From assembly GCA_015680685.1 (NCBI GenBank), contig MNCI01007821.1, forward strand, positions 445,065-509,064: a stretch of 64,000 bases of DNA, in the 5' to 3' direction. The notes below the pieces were generated by a model. That model saw nothing but the letters and a program-made list of their open reading frames with translations, was not told where the DNA came from and made no database searches. The position numbers and the translations under genes were made by a program. This DNA comes from Gnetum montanum. Taxonomy: Eukaryota; Streptophyta; Gnetopsida; Gnetales; Gnetaceae. How positions within the stretch are numbered: position 1 is the stretch's first letter; each line of letters starts with the position of its first letter. Positions 22,990 through 32,370 of the stretch are shown here, piece by piece.

Positions 22990-23951
22990 TAATGAAGCGG
23001 GTACTCTAATTATTAGAGCAATTATTATTGGAGTGATTACTCTAATTATTAGAGCAGTTATTATTGGAGTGGTTACTCTAATAATTAGAGTGATTATTAT
23101 TGTAGCGGTTACTTTAGTTATTAGAGCAGTTATTATTGGAGTGGTTACTCTACTAATTAGAGTGGTTATTATTGGAGTAGTTATTCTAATTATTAGAGTA
23201 GTTTCTCCCAAGTCTATAAATATAGTGCCTAAGTGCACAATTGAGAGAAGTCTTTTAGCAATCAAGTAGCGAAACTCTTGTAGTCTATTTGAAAGTTAGA
23301 GTATTTTCCAAGTGCCTATAGCAGGAGGTCTAAGTGTGGACAAATCTTTATTCAAGCATTGTGTACCTGAGCACACCTTATGTACGACAATAAAGATGAG
23401 CTCTTTGATTCATCCTTGCAGCACTTGAGATTTTTTTTCTTATGCATTTATTTTATTTTATATTATGCACTTTACATTTATGTTATTAGCATAGCAATTC
23501 ATTTTGATCAATTAAGAAAATCATTAAATTACACAAGCACAACCACTTTGAGCATGCGTGTAATGTTTGGTAAGCCAGTAATGATTAGCGTTTGGTAATC
23601 CCAGTAGTGTTGCACTGGTTTAGGATGTGTACGAAAAGTGGGAATAGATGCTTGTGTTAGGATTAGCTAAAACTTAGTTAATGAGTAGTTAAGTTAAATT
23701 AGTTACCTATTTATATCTCTCTTTCCCTATTAGCATAGGACATAAAAACATAAAAAATATAAAAATCATATGTCTCAAGCTTACTTAACCATACAATCAT
23801 GACATACAGGTAAGCTTGGGAAGACAACGATCAACCAACCCATCCTTGTTTTACAAGGATGCATAAGCACTTAGTCCTTGGAATTTAACCGAATTGTGCA
23901 TGAAACGCTCGTATTCGTATGGTTGAGCATAGGGGTACCTTGCCACTCATC
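22990..23951 (+). repeat. Gypsy solo LTR with perfect target-site duplication ATAGC
   Basis: The LTR starts TAATGAAG (decayed TGATGAG), ends CTCATCA, and is flanked by ATAGC at 22985-22989 and 23952-23956. The downstream half matches the LTR at 1596 ('gtttggtaatcccagtagtg', 'gcataggggtaccttgccactcatca'). The U3 is a 36-bp tandem repeat (23004-23203). A TATA box (TATAAATA) is at 23215-23222. There is no internal region, so LTR-LTR recombination has removed the element. The unoccupied site is visible in the second H copy (about 59060-59080). Confidence 0.9.
23004..23203. repeat. 36-bp tandem repeat (about 5.6 units) in the solo LTR U3
   Basis: Units start at 23004, 23040, 23076, 23112 and 23148, with a partial unit from 23184. 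Each carries a palindrome of the type CTCTAATTATTAGAG plus 'gttattattggagtggtta'. The 36-bp period equals 12 codons, which keeps frames open on both strands (22967-23269 plus, 22981-23265 minus). Those open frames are by-products of the repeat. Confidence 0.9.
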
Positions 23952-24407
23952 AATAGCTATGACAATAAATAACTAATTCTATGAAATTTTCTATTCTATG
24001 AATTTGAGTTATCAAGTAACACATCTTTCAAAAGCTATGTATTGCAAAATTCATGCTACACAAATTTGAAATTTGAGATTAAATGATTAGTTTTGAAGCT
24101 TAAACTTATAGCTAGAATAACATTTATTCAATGCTAAACTCATTTAAAATTGATACTTAGGAAAAATATCCCATTTAATGAGTATAAAAGAAAAAACTTA
24201 AAACCTTCATGATATAAGAAAATAAATTATTCTAAAAATATCATTTACTAAAACATAGCTATATGCAAATTTAGCTAAACATTTAGAAAGCTATTTAAAA
24301 CAAATGAAAATTGATAGGAAAAGCTCAAAGAGAAAAGTAAAGCCTATTTAGAGTGCAATTATAGAAGAATATATAACAATTGTTTTATTTCAAGACTTCT
24401 TCTTGTT

Positions 24408-25626
24408 TTTGGACCTTTAAGTGTATTTTGGTGTATGTCAAAACATTGAGCAAAATGGAGTCAAAGGTTGTTTGCATGGTTGTGTGGTTATTTTGTTTAT
24501 AGGACTTAGTACATGGAAAATCAAGATGACATGAAGAGGACAAGGAACGAACTATTTAGAGCTCAATGAAGGAGGTCACCCACATGATCTTCAAATGAAT
24601 ATTCAAAGAATAGGGACAAGGACTAGATATTGTATAAGGAAATTTATCATCATCAAAGCATATGGAATATCAAGGCTATGAACAAGAATGATGAATTTAA
24701 AAGACAAAGAAAGTGGAAGAAAGATGTCTCTAGAAAGCAAAAAATGTTTTGGTAGAATTGGCTTAAACTTAAACAAAGACATCTTTAGAAAAACCAAGAT
24801 GTCTTTCTTAGAAAAAGATGTCTTTAACGAAGAAAAGACATCTTTACAAAATGAAGGATAGTACTAGAAAGATTTCTTTCACAAGAAAAAGATGTCTTCC
24901 AAAGTGGACACTTCAAAAAGATGTCTTTCAGGAAACAAAGATGTCTTCCCAAAATTGAAGGCAATTTTAGAGAATCTTAGGCATGATAAAAAAATCTTCC
25001 ATGATCGTTAGTGACCATTGCCTAGCTGTTTCATGCATTCCAAGAAGGATTTAGAAACACGGTAGCTATAAGAAGACTTGATGTGCACTGGGAAATGTGA
25101 AAGCTTTATTTTATTCACTATACAATCATTTGTAATTATTGAATTCTCTATTACTTTTCATTGTATCATCATTTGGCTTTGTAAAGTGTGTTGTACCTAA
25201 CTGTATAAGGATTAGCAAAATGAGTTGCAAATATTCTTTGTAACTATTGTTCTCTTGTTGCCTTGCAGGGTTGATGTGCTTGAGCTTGTTGGGATCCTGT
25301 AGGATTAAGTTGGTGGTGCTGTAGTACAATACTCCAGTGCAAAGCTTAAGATTGTAAAGCTTGTGGAAGCCTTAAAACCACATTTCCAAGCTTGATGATT
25401 GGTGCTGCAGTACAACACTTTGAAGTAGGGCTTGAAGACTATATAGGATGTGGATCCCTCAACCACATTTTAAGAGCAAGAAAGTCTAGAGGTGTGTTTA
25501 TGGTCTAACCTCTGAGTGTGGAGTACCCAAGTTGGGAAACCACATAAATTTGTATGTATGGTTTGTTTCATAAAGGTTTTATTTGGGGAACTTATTCATC
25601 CCCACTTCTAAATGCAATGATCCACA
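24408..25626 (+). repeat. Copia-2 5' LTR (1.22 kb)
   Basis: It starts TTTGGACC (family TGTGGACC) and ends TCCACA. The U3 holds at least eight AGATGTCT/AGACATCT words between about 24720 and 24950, upstream of a TATA-like 'ctataagaagac' at about 25066. The end is immediately followed by the primer site. The minus-strand open frames at 24603-24797 and 25126-25329 are LTR sequence. Confidence 0.85.
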
Positions 25627-25628
25627 AG

Positions 25629-25641
25629 TGGTATTAGAGCC
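25629..25641 (+). promoter_or_regulatory. Primer-binding site of copia-2, Met tRNA type
   Basis: TGGTATTAGAGCC, 2 nt after the LTR end, differs from the usual TGGTATCAGAGCC by one C-to-T change. Confidence 0.8.
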
Positions 25642-25680
25642 TGGTACTCTTCTCTGTCATCATCAACTTTAAGAGTGAAA

Positions 25681-27130
25681 ATGGAGAGGACATCTTACAC
25701 AAAGAAACCCATGTTTAATGGATTCTACTTCCCCTATTGGAAAGTCAAAATGAAAGGGTTCTTTGAATCCATGGAGTTTGAAGTATGAAAGTCAATTTTA
25801 GAAGGCTATGCTCCATCCATTGATGGCACCATCTACATCATCAAGCCTCGCAACAAATGATCTCAAGAGGAAAAGGATAATTTTATGTTTGATTCAAAAG
25901 AAACAAATTGTTTATATTGTGCATTAAATAAATTTTAATTGAATATGGTAGCACGATGTAAAACAACAAAATAAATTTGGAAAACTTTAGAAGCTACATA
26001 TGAAGGAACCTCTAGTGTTAAGCAATATAAATTTTTGGTTTTACAAAGTGAATATGATAAACTCAAAATGAGAGAAGGTGAGAAAATCAAAGATTATTTT
26101 TTAGAGCTAATGATTCTGTTGTAGAAATTAGAGGAATAAGGAAGGATCTATTCAAAAGCAATGTAATTATCAAAATGATGAGAACTCTTCAACCAAAGTT
26201 TAGACCTAAGGTCACATCCATGGAGGAAATTAGAGATTTCTTAACTTTGAAATTTCAGAAACTTTAAGGTGCTCTTATCACCTATGAAATGAATCTCATA
26301 AGTGAAGGAGTGATTTATGAAAGATATATTAATCTAAAGACTTCCTCCATGGAGAAGGAGGTCAATGAACATGATGAGGGAAATGAAGATGAGATTACTC
26401 TTCTCTCAAGGAGACTACAATGATTGCTTACAAGAAGAAACTAAGGGACATCTCAGCAATAGAAAATACCTAATTTCTTCAAAGGTAGAGAAAGAGGTAG
26501 AAATTTTTAAAATTCTTCTAATCTAGATTTTTCTTCTATAGAATGTTGGTTTTGTGGAGGAAGAGGCCATATGGCCTTCGAATATCCTAGTGATTCAAGT
26601 AATAGCAAGGTACAACCAAGGAATAGATCTAATGATGGGGAATTGAAAAAGACCAACTTTTATACAAGTTAGGATGATGGTGGGAAAAGTAAAGAAGAAG
26701 CATGCAGTTCTTCCAAATATTCACATATCATATGCATAACACTTACCAATGAAGATTTCTCACTTTTGGCTGAACAAGATGGTAAGTGTGACAAGAGGTA
26801 TAGTGAATTTAAAGAAGAAATTTTTCTTTTTCATCATTTGATTAGGAAGGCAAAGAACTAGTACTTTCTAAGTTAGATGCTATTCATGTTGAAGTGAAGG
26901 TAGAAATATCATATATAAAAGCTAAGATTCAACAAGTAACCTCTTTGAATAAGCATTGTAGTAAGATTAAAGAAGAAGAGACTCCCAAAAATCAACCAAT
27001 GAATTTAGAGAAATCAACGCATGAAAATGCAAGCTCAAGCATAGTAAGGTTTGATAATTTTGATCATAAAGATAAAAATTATGGAAATAAGCAAGCTCTT
27101 AGCTATGATTACCAAAGTAGGATTAATGCT
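25681..27130 (+). pseudogene. Copia-2 gag remnant (UBN2 capsid domain, zinc knuckle)
   Basis: The ATG at 25681 opens a frame with the copia capsid signature: KKPMFNGFYFPYWKVKMKGF, then a CALN block, IWKTLEATYEGTSSVKQYK and a YDKLKMREGEKI block. A frameshift lies near 26110, after which IIKMMRTLQPKFRPKVTS continues. A zinc knuckle follows at 26544-26583 (CWFCGGRGHM), with the final Cys now Tyr. A short coiled-coil tail then runs into the open frame at 26894-27133. In-frame stops are mostly TGA, TAA or TAG at positions where Trp, Gln or Arg is expected. This is the fullest gag of the three copia elements. It encodes a virus-like-particle capsid protein in intact relatives. Confidence 0.85.
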
Positions 27131-29187
27131 TAGCCTTGTCAAAAAGGCTTTGGTAAGGAAATTATGTAGGTACCAACAAGTGAGAATGAAGGAATGTGGA
27201 GCCCTGAAAATAATGCAAAAAGTGATCAAGAGCTCTATCACAAGGAACATGAAAAAATAGAGACATTACATATACAATCTAACGAAAGAGAACCTAAGGA
27301 TGAGGAGGTACTTCTTGATAGGGGACCTCACCTCAAACTCCATTGATCTTCTCTCTTCACTGGAAAGTAAGGTAAGTTAAGGTAAGTCTATCTCTTTGCT
27401 TACTAGTTAATTAGGATAGTGTTTGAAAAGTTTAAAATTATCTACATCTTGTATAGATTAAAAATTTTTGGAATAGATGTCTAGAAAATTTCTTACATTC
27501 ATTCATGATATTGATATAACTAGTTTTATGAAGATTTATAATAGCACTTGTAATAAATTCTCTTGGATCTTCATAGCAATTCTAGTTTGATTTCTTGTCT
27601 TGCATTTAGTATTTCTTATTTTAAAATTTTTTTGATGATATTTTTAAAGTTTTTTAGACATTTTTTCCATTTCTAAGATAAGGAAAACCTTTGAAAATTA
27701 TATCAATACTTCTAGTTGAAAACCTAGATCTCCACAAGTGGACTTAATATTAACCTATAGCTAGAGTGTTTTTCTGATATTTTCATAAAGACCCAAGATA
27801 AGAAATACATGTGTAGGGGGAGCCTACTCCTCAAAAAACTTAGAGGCCACCAATGTAGGGGGATTCTTTGGAGACTATGACCAAGATCCACAATGAGCAA
27901 AGGACTTCAAGAGGTATTTCATGCTAAATTGATGTCAAAATCTTGAATGTTTTTATTTGTTACATATGAGAGCTTTAAAATGTATTTAATGATATATGAA
28001 TACTTAGTTCTTTTTTAAATGATTGTGTTTGTTGTCTTGTACAAAAATAAAACTATGCATATTTTTCTCATAGCTTAAATATTCTATTGATGATCTCTTT
28101 TTGGTTGAATCTAGAAATACAAGATGCCATTAAACAATTGTTTCAATTAGATAAGTCCTCTTTTTATCTTTTATCTTTAGCATCAATTTGTGTGTTGGTC
28201 CTCCTTGTTTTGAAATGACAGCCCCTTATTTGATATTTACTTATAAGCTAAAATAATAAGTGCCTATTATTATAAATAGTTGATGTTTTAAAGATGACTA
28301 TGATCACTTCTTCTTTGTCAAAGTATCTACATGATCTATCTTTCGTATTTTGTGTTAAAGTTTATTTTTACTTGATCAATGGTGGTGGATGTTGCATTGC
28401 CTTAAACAAATAATAAAATATGCATGTCTCACTCATAGTTTTCTTATTCTCATGGAAACTTCCAAATTTTTGGTTAAGTATAACAATGCAAGTTTTGAAT
28501 GAGACAACTATATAAGATGCTTATTCCTATTTGTTATATCTTTGGCCCTTAAAATTGAATGTTGATAGTCCTCATTGAATTAATTTTAGCCCCTTGGTTT
28601 TTAACCTCAAAAGACAATTCTCAATTTTTGCAATCATGCCTTAAGTGATAGATGCAGTACATTCCTTACTACATTTTGAGCAATAACTTGATGGGAATGT
28701 ATCCATGTTTGTTCTTCCTAGCTATTGAATCTAACATCAATGGTTTTCCATTGTGACATTGTATGGCTACATTTACCTCACCGTAAAGATATGCCCATTT
28801 GCTAATGTTTTACAAATATGGAGAACATTTGAACATTCCAAGCACCATGCACTACTAATGTCTTATTGGTTTAGAAATAGGTTGCTTAATTTTCAAAGCC
28901 TTTGATTCACTTCAATGTTAAATTTCACTTGGAAGGTTTGGTTCTACTCTTGGCAAATTTGGGGCACCTCTTCATGGACATGATAAATACATACTTACTA
29001 GGATTATAAGTGCTACTCAGCTCTACATATTATCAAGATATTATTATTCTTTTATATATTTTCTAACCAAGTTTGAGCTCTTTATCCTTTTTGTTGCTAT
29101 TCAAAAATGGGGAGAGAAGTATGATTATATTTTTATGATTAGTAATCCATTTTCTTAAGTTTTGAACATCACAAAAAATTAGAATAT
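27131..29187 (+). other. Copia-2 non-coding internal region
   Basis: It contains gag-tail debris to about 27350, then AT-rich sequence with no pol motif. Purine blocks 'gtagggggagc' (about 27813) and 'gtagggggatt' (about 27859) have counterparts in copia-1. The region ends with 'ttaagttttgaacatcac' before the partial LTR, the same phrase that precedes the polypurine tract elsewhere. Confidence 0.6.
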
Positions 29188-29857
29188 TGTGGGCATTTTA
29201 GTGTGTTTTGGGGTGTGTCAAAATGTTAAGAAAAATGAAGTCAAAGGCTATTTGCATGGTTGTATGGTTGTTGTGTTTGTAGGACTTAGTACATGGAAAA
29301 CCAAGATGAGCTAAAGAGGACAAGGAGTGAACTATTTAGAGCTCAATGAAGGAGTTCACCCACATGATCTTCAAATGAATATTCAATGAACATGGACAAC
29401 GAGAAGATACTATACAAGAAAATTTATCATCGTCAAAGCATGTAGAAGATCAAGGCTATGGACAAGGACTGATGCATTCAAAAGACAAAGAAAGTAGAAG
29501 AAATATGTCTTTGAGAAATAGTAGATGTCTTGGTAGAATTGAAGTGAACTCAAATAAAGATGTCTTCAAAAATATCAAGACATCTTTCTTAGATAAATAT
29601 TACTTTCATGAAGCAAATTCATCCTTATAGAATGAAGGCTAGTGCTAGAAAGACATCTTCCACAAGACAAAGATGTCTCCCATAGTGTAGACTTTAGAAA
29701 TACATCTTCCCAGAATTGAAGGAAATTTCAGAGAGACATCTTAGGCATGAGAAAGACATCTCTTATCACTATTGCCTAGCCATTGCACACATTTTGAGAA
29801 GGGTTTAGAAACACAAAAGCTATAAGAAGACTTGATGTGCATTGGAAAATGTGCAAG
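29188..29857 (+). repeat. Copia-2 partial extra LTR
   Basis: It begins TGTGGGCATTTTAGTGTG and matches the first 670 bp of the other LTRs, including AGATGTCT words and the TATA-like 'ctataagaagac', then breaks off into internal sequence. Confidence 0.8.
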
Positions 29858-29998
29858 ATCAAGATATTATTATTCTTTTATATCTTTTATAACCAAGTTT
29901 GAGCACTTTATCCTTTTTGCTACTATTCAAAAAGGGGGAGAGTAGTATGATTATATTTGTATGATCACTAAGCCATTTTCTTAAGTTTTGAACATCAC

Positions 29999-30013
29999 CA
30001 AAAAGGGGGAGAT
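29999..30013 (+). promoter_or_regulatory. Polypurine tract of copia-2
   Basis: 'aaaaagggggagat' directly before the LTR start TGTGGACC. This is the best-preserved example of the family. Confidence 0.85.
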
Positions 30014-31256
30014 TGTGGACCTTTTAGTGTGTTTTGGTATGTGTCAAAACATTAAGAAAAATGGAGTCAAAGGCTATTTGCATGGTTGTGTGATTATTGT
30101 GTTTATAGGACTGAGTACATGGGAAACCAAGATGAGTTGGAGAGGACAACAAATGAACTATTTAGAGCTCAATGGATAAGGTCACCCACATGATCTTCAA
30201 ACAAATATTCAAAGGATGTAAACAAGGAGCAGTTACTGTACAAGAAAAGTTATCATCATCAAAGCATTTAGAAGATCAAGGCTATGAATAAGGAACAATG
30301 CATTCAAAAGATAAAGAAAGTAAATGAAAGACATCTTTGGGAAATAGTAGATGTCTTGGTAGAATTGAAGTGAAATCAGACAAAGATGTCTTTAGAAATA
30401 GTAAGAAATATTTATCAAATAAATGCATCTTTTATGAAGCAAATACATCCTTATAGAATAAAGGCTAGTGTCAGAAAGACATCTTCCACAAGACAAAGAC
30501 ATCTTACAAAGTGGAGACATCAGAAAGATGTCTTTTAGGAATGAAATACAACTTCTTAGAATTGAAGGCAATTTTAGAGAGACACCTTAGGTAGGAGAAA
30601 GACATCTCCCATGATCATTAGTGATTGATGCCTAATCATTGCACACATTCCAAGAAGGATTTAGAAACAAAACAACTATAAAAAGACTTGATGTGCACTG
30701 GAAAATGTGCAAGCCTTATTGTATTCATTGTACAATTATTTGTAATTATTGAATTCTCTATTGCTTCTCATTGTATTATCATTTTGGGTTTGTAAAGTGT
30801 GTTGTACCTAACTGTACAAGGATCAGCAAACTAAGTTGCAATTATTCATTGTAATTGTTGTTCTCTTATTGCCTTGTGGGGTTGATGTGCTTGAGCTTTT
30901 GAGATCCTATAGGATTGACTTGTTGGTGCTGTAGTATAACACTTCAATGTGGATCTCAAGATTGTAAAGGTTGTGGAAGCCTTGAAACCACATTTCTAAG
31001 CTTGAAGGAACCTTGTATGGTTGAGAAATTGGTGTTGCAGTACAACACTTCGGAGTGGGCCCTAAAGATTGTATAGGATGTGGACCCTTCAAGCACATTT
31101 TGAGAGAAATAATTTTTATAGGTGTGCTTGAGATCTACCCTTTGAGTGTGGAGTACCCAATTTGGGGAACCATGTAAATTTGTGTGTATGCTTTATTTCA
31201 TAAAGGTTCAATTTGTGAACCTTTTTCATTCCCCCTTCTAAGTTCAGTGATCCACA
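30014..31256 (+). repeat. Copia-2 3' LTR (1.24 kb)
   Basis: It starts TGTGGACCTTTT and ends TCCACA, a 6-bp inverted terminal repeat. It is followed by the TTGTT duplication. The minus-strand open frame at 30907-31098 lies within it and is not a gene. Confidence 0.9.
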
Positions 31257-31599
31257 TTGTTTACTGATCTGCTCAAAGATTTATATAGTTGCTTTAGAAA
31301 TTATAATAGTTGTAATAATAGTTAGAAATTTAAGTCTTGATTACTTTTGTGATTTCTTCATAGAGTTGCAAACCATTTGAAAATTTTTATACTACTTTAA
31401 AATATATCTTGACTCTTTGAATTTGTTGGCCTTCTATACATAATTCTACAAAGAGAAAATCCTATACATTCTAGCATGGTCCACATCCATAATTTCTTTG
31501 GGTACCATAATTCTACAAGGAATATGGCCCATTAACAAGAGGATAAAAGCTACTAATGACATACAAGGAAATTTCAAAAATAGTAGTTATATTAATTAA

Positions 31600-32240
31600 A
31601 AACATGGGACAAGTAAATGATAATAGGATTGCAAATCTAAAATAATTCTTAGTACAAAACAAACACAAAATAAATAGCTTAAAGGAAGAGCTTAAAAATT
31701 CCAAGGATTTAAACCTAGCCTATAATTGAAAGAAATATTACCTATTGTAAGCTCAAAATTAAAGCAAGTTAACAAAATGAAAGCTTCAGATCATGCTTAT
31801 CTACTACAGTTAGAGTTTCAAAAATTAGTTGTTGAATTCAAGTTTTAGATAGAGTGGATAAGAGAAACTCATACATAAATTGAATAAGTACAAAGAAATC
31901 AAGTTGTATTTGTGCACATCAATTAAAAGGCTCAAAATTTGGTAAGAAAAACTACTAAAATAAAGGAAAGATTACCACTATTTAAAAGAAAGTTCCTAGA
32001 TAACACTTTGATGGTAGTTGCAAGAGTGATGACTAATATTAACCAAAGGAAGCTAAAGCTACAATAGGCTTGTTCTATAGTAGGGACAATGTTAAATGAG
32101 CTAACTAACTCATCAACTAAACTATAAGCTACAAAAACAAAAGTGAAAGAAGTTATAAAGAAGGTAGATCAATTAGAGCTAGATTCATTAAGCCAAGAAA
32201 TTAATGTTCTATGAAATTATGGTATAATTTCACAAAGAAG
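31600..32240 (+). pseudogene. Coiled-coil protein remnant, inverted relative to its homologue at 59708-59908
   Basis: Read on the plus strand from 31741, one frame gives a heptad-rich helix with few stops: NINQRKLKL, SIVGTMLNELTNSSTKL, VKEVIKKVDQLELDSLS and NYG. The minus strand at 59908-59708 encodes the same pattern (DINQRKLELEQAYSIVG, SLNELTS, EVIRNLDHSKLDTLS, NYG). Conservation of the protein reading between two diverged copies is good evidence that this was coding. The family is not recognised. An adjacent frame (about 31611-31720) also reads as a coiled coil. Confidence 0.6.
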
Positions 32241-32370
32241 GTAAATCAATTAGAGCTAGATTCATTGGAACCTTTCATTAAATACCCAAAGAGAAAATCT
32301 AGCATGATTAAAGCTAAAGATGAGCTTTTACCTCCTTTCTGCTATTCCTCTTACTACTATAGTTGTAGTT

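Larger units (their letters stand above)
29032..30690 (+). repeat. 826-bp tandem duplication (internal 3' end plus LTR portion)
   Basis: 'atcaagatattattattctttta' at 29032 recurs at 29858. Between them lie an internal end and an LTR copy (29188-29857) that stops at 'attggaaaatgtgcaag', in mid-LTR. The second unit continues into the full 3' LTR (30014-31256). The two copies differ at many bases, so the duplication is old. It is one of the few places where an LTR is duplicated together with its own polypurine region. Confidence 0.8.
24408..31256 (+). mobile_element. Copia-2: gag-only copia element with TTGTT target duplication
   Basis: The 5' LTR is 24408-25626 and the 3' LTR is 30014-31256. 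TTGTT lies immediately outside both ends (24403-24407 and 31257-31261), so the element inserted once, into the family-H LTR. The primer site and gag follow the 5' LTR. No protease, integrase or RT is readable in 27130-29187. The 3' end is abnormal: an 826-bp segment made of the internal 3' end plus a partial LTR is tandemly duplicated (29032-29857, then from 29858). Confidence 0.9.
22712..31468 (-). repeat. Family-H LTR, copy A, split by two younger insertions
   Basis: Three pieces (22712-22989, 23952-24407 and 31257-31468) line up in order with the uninterrupted copy at 58778-59705. On the plus strand it starts TGTAGGG and ends near CCTATACA, consistent with inverted ends TGTAGG/CCTACA. The minus strand carries a TATA-like CTATATAAA about 180-200 bp into the LTR in both copies, and the adjoining coding remnants (32371-34174) are also minus strand, so I read it as a minus-strand LTR. 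Removing the solo LTR and copia-2 gives a repeat of about 0.95 kb. Confidence 0.65.

Noticed and set aside
22967-23269. About 100-codon hydrophobic repeat open frames on both strands
   Set aside because: Open only because the 36-bp tandem repeat is a multiple of three; it lies in the U3 of a solo LTR.
24720-24950. AGATGTCT clusters considered as a CRISPR-like or regular repeat array
   Set aside because: The words are too short, occur in both orientations and are irregularly spaced; they lie in LTR U3 sequence of a plant genome.
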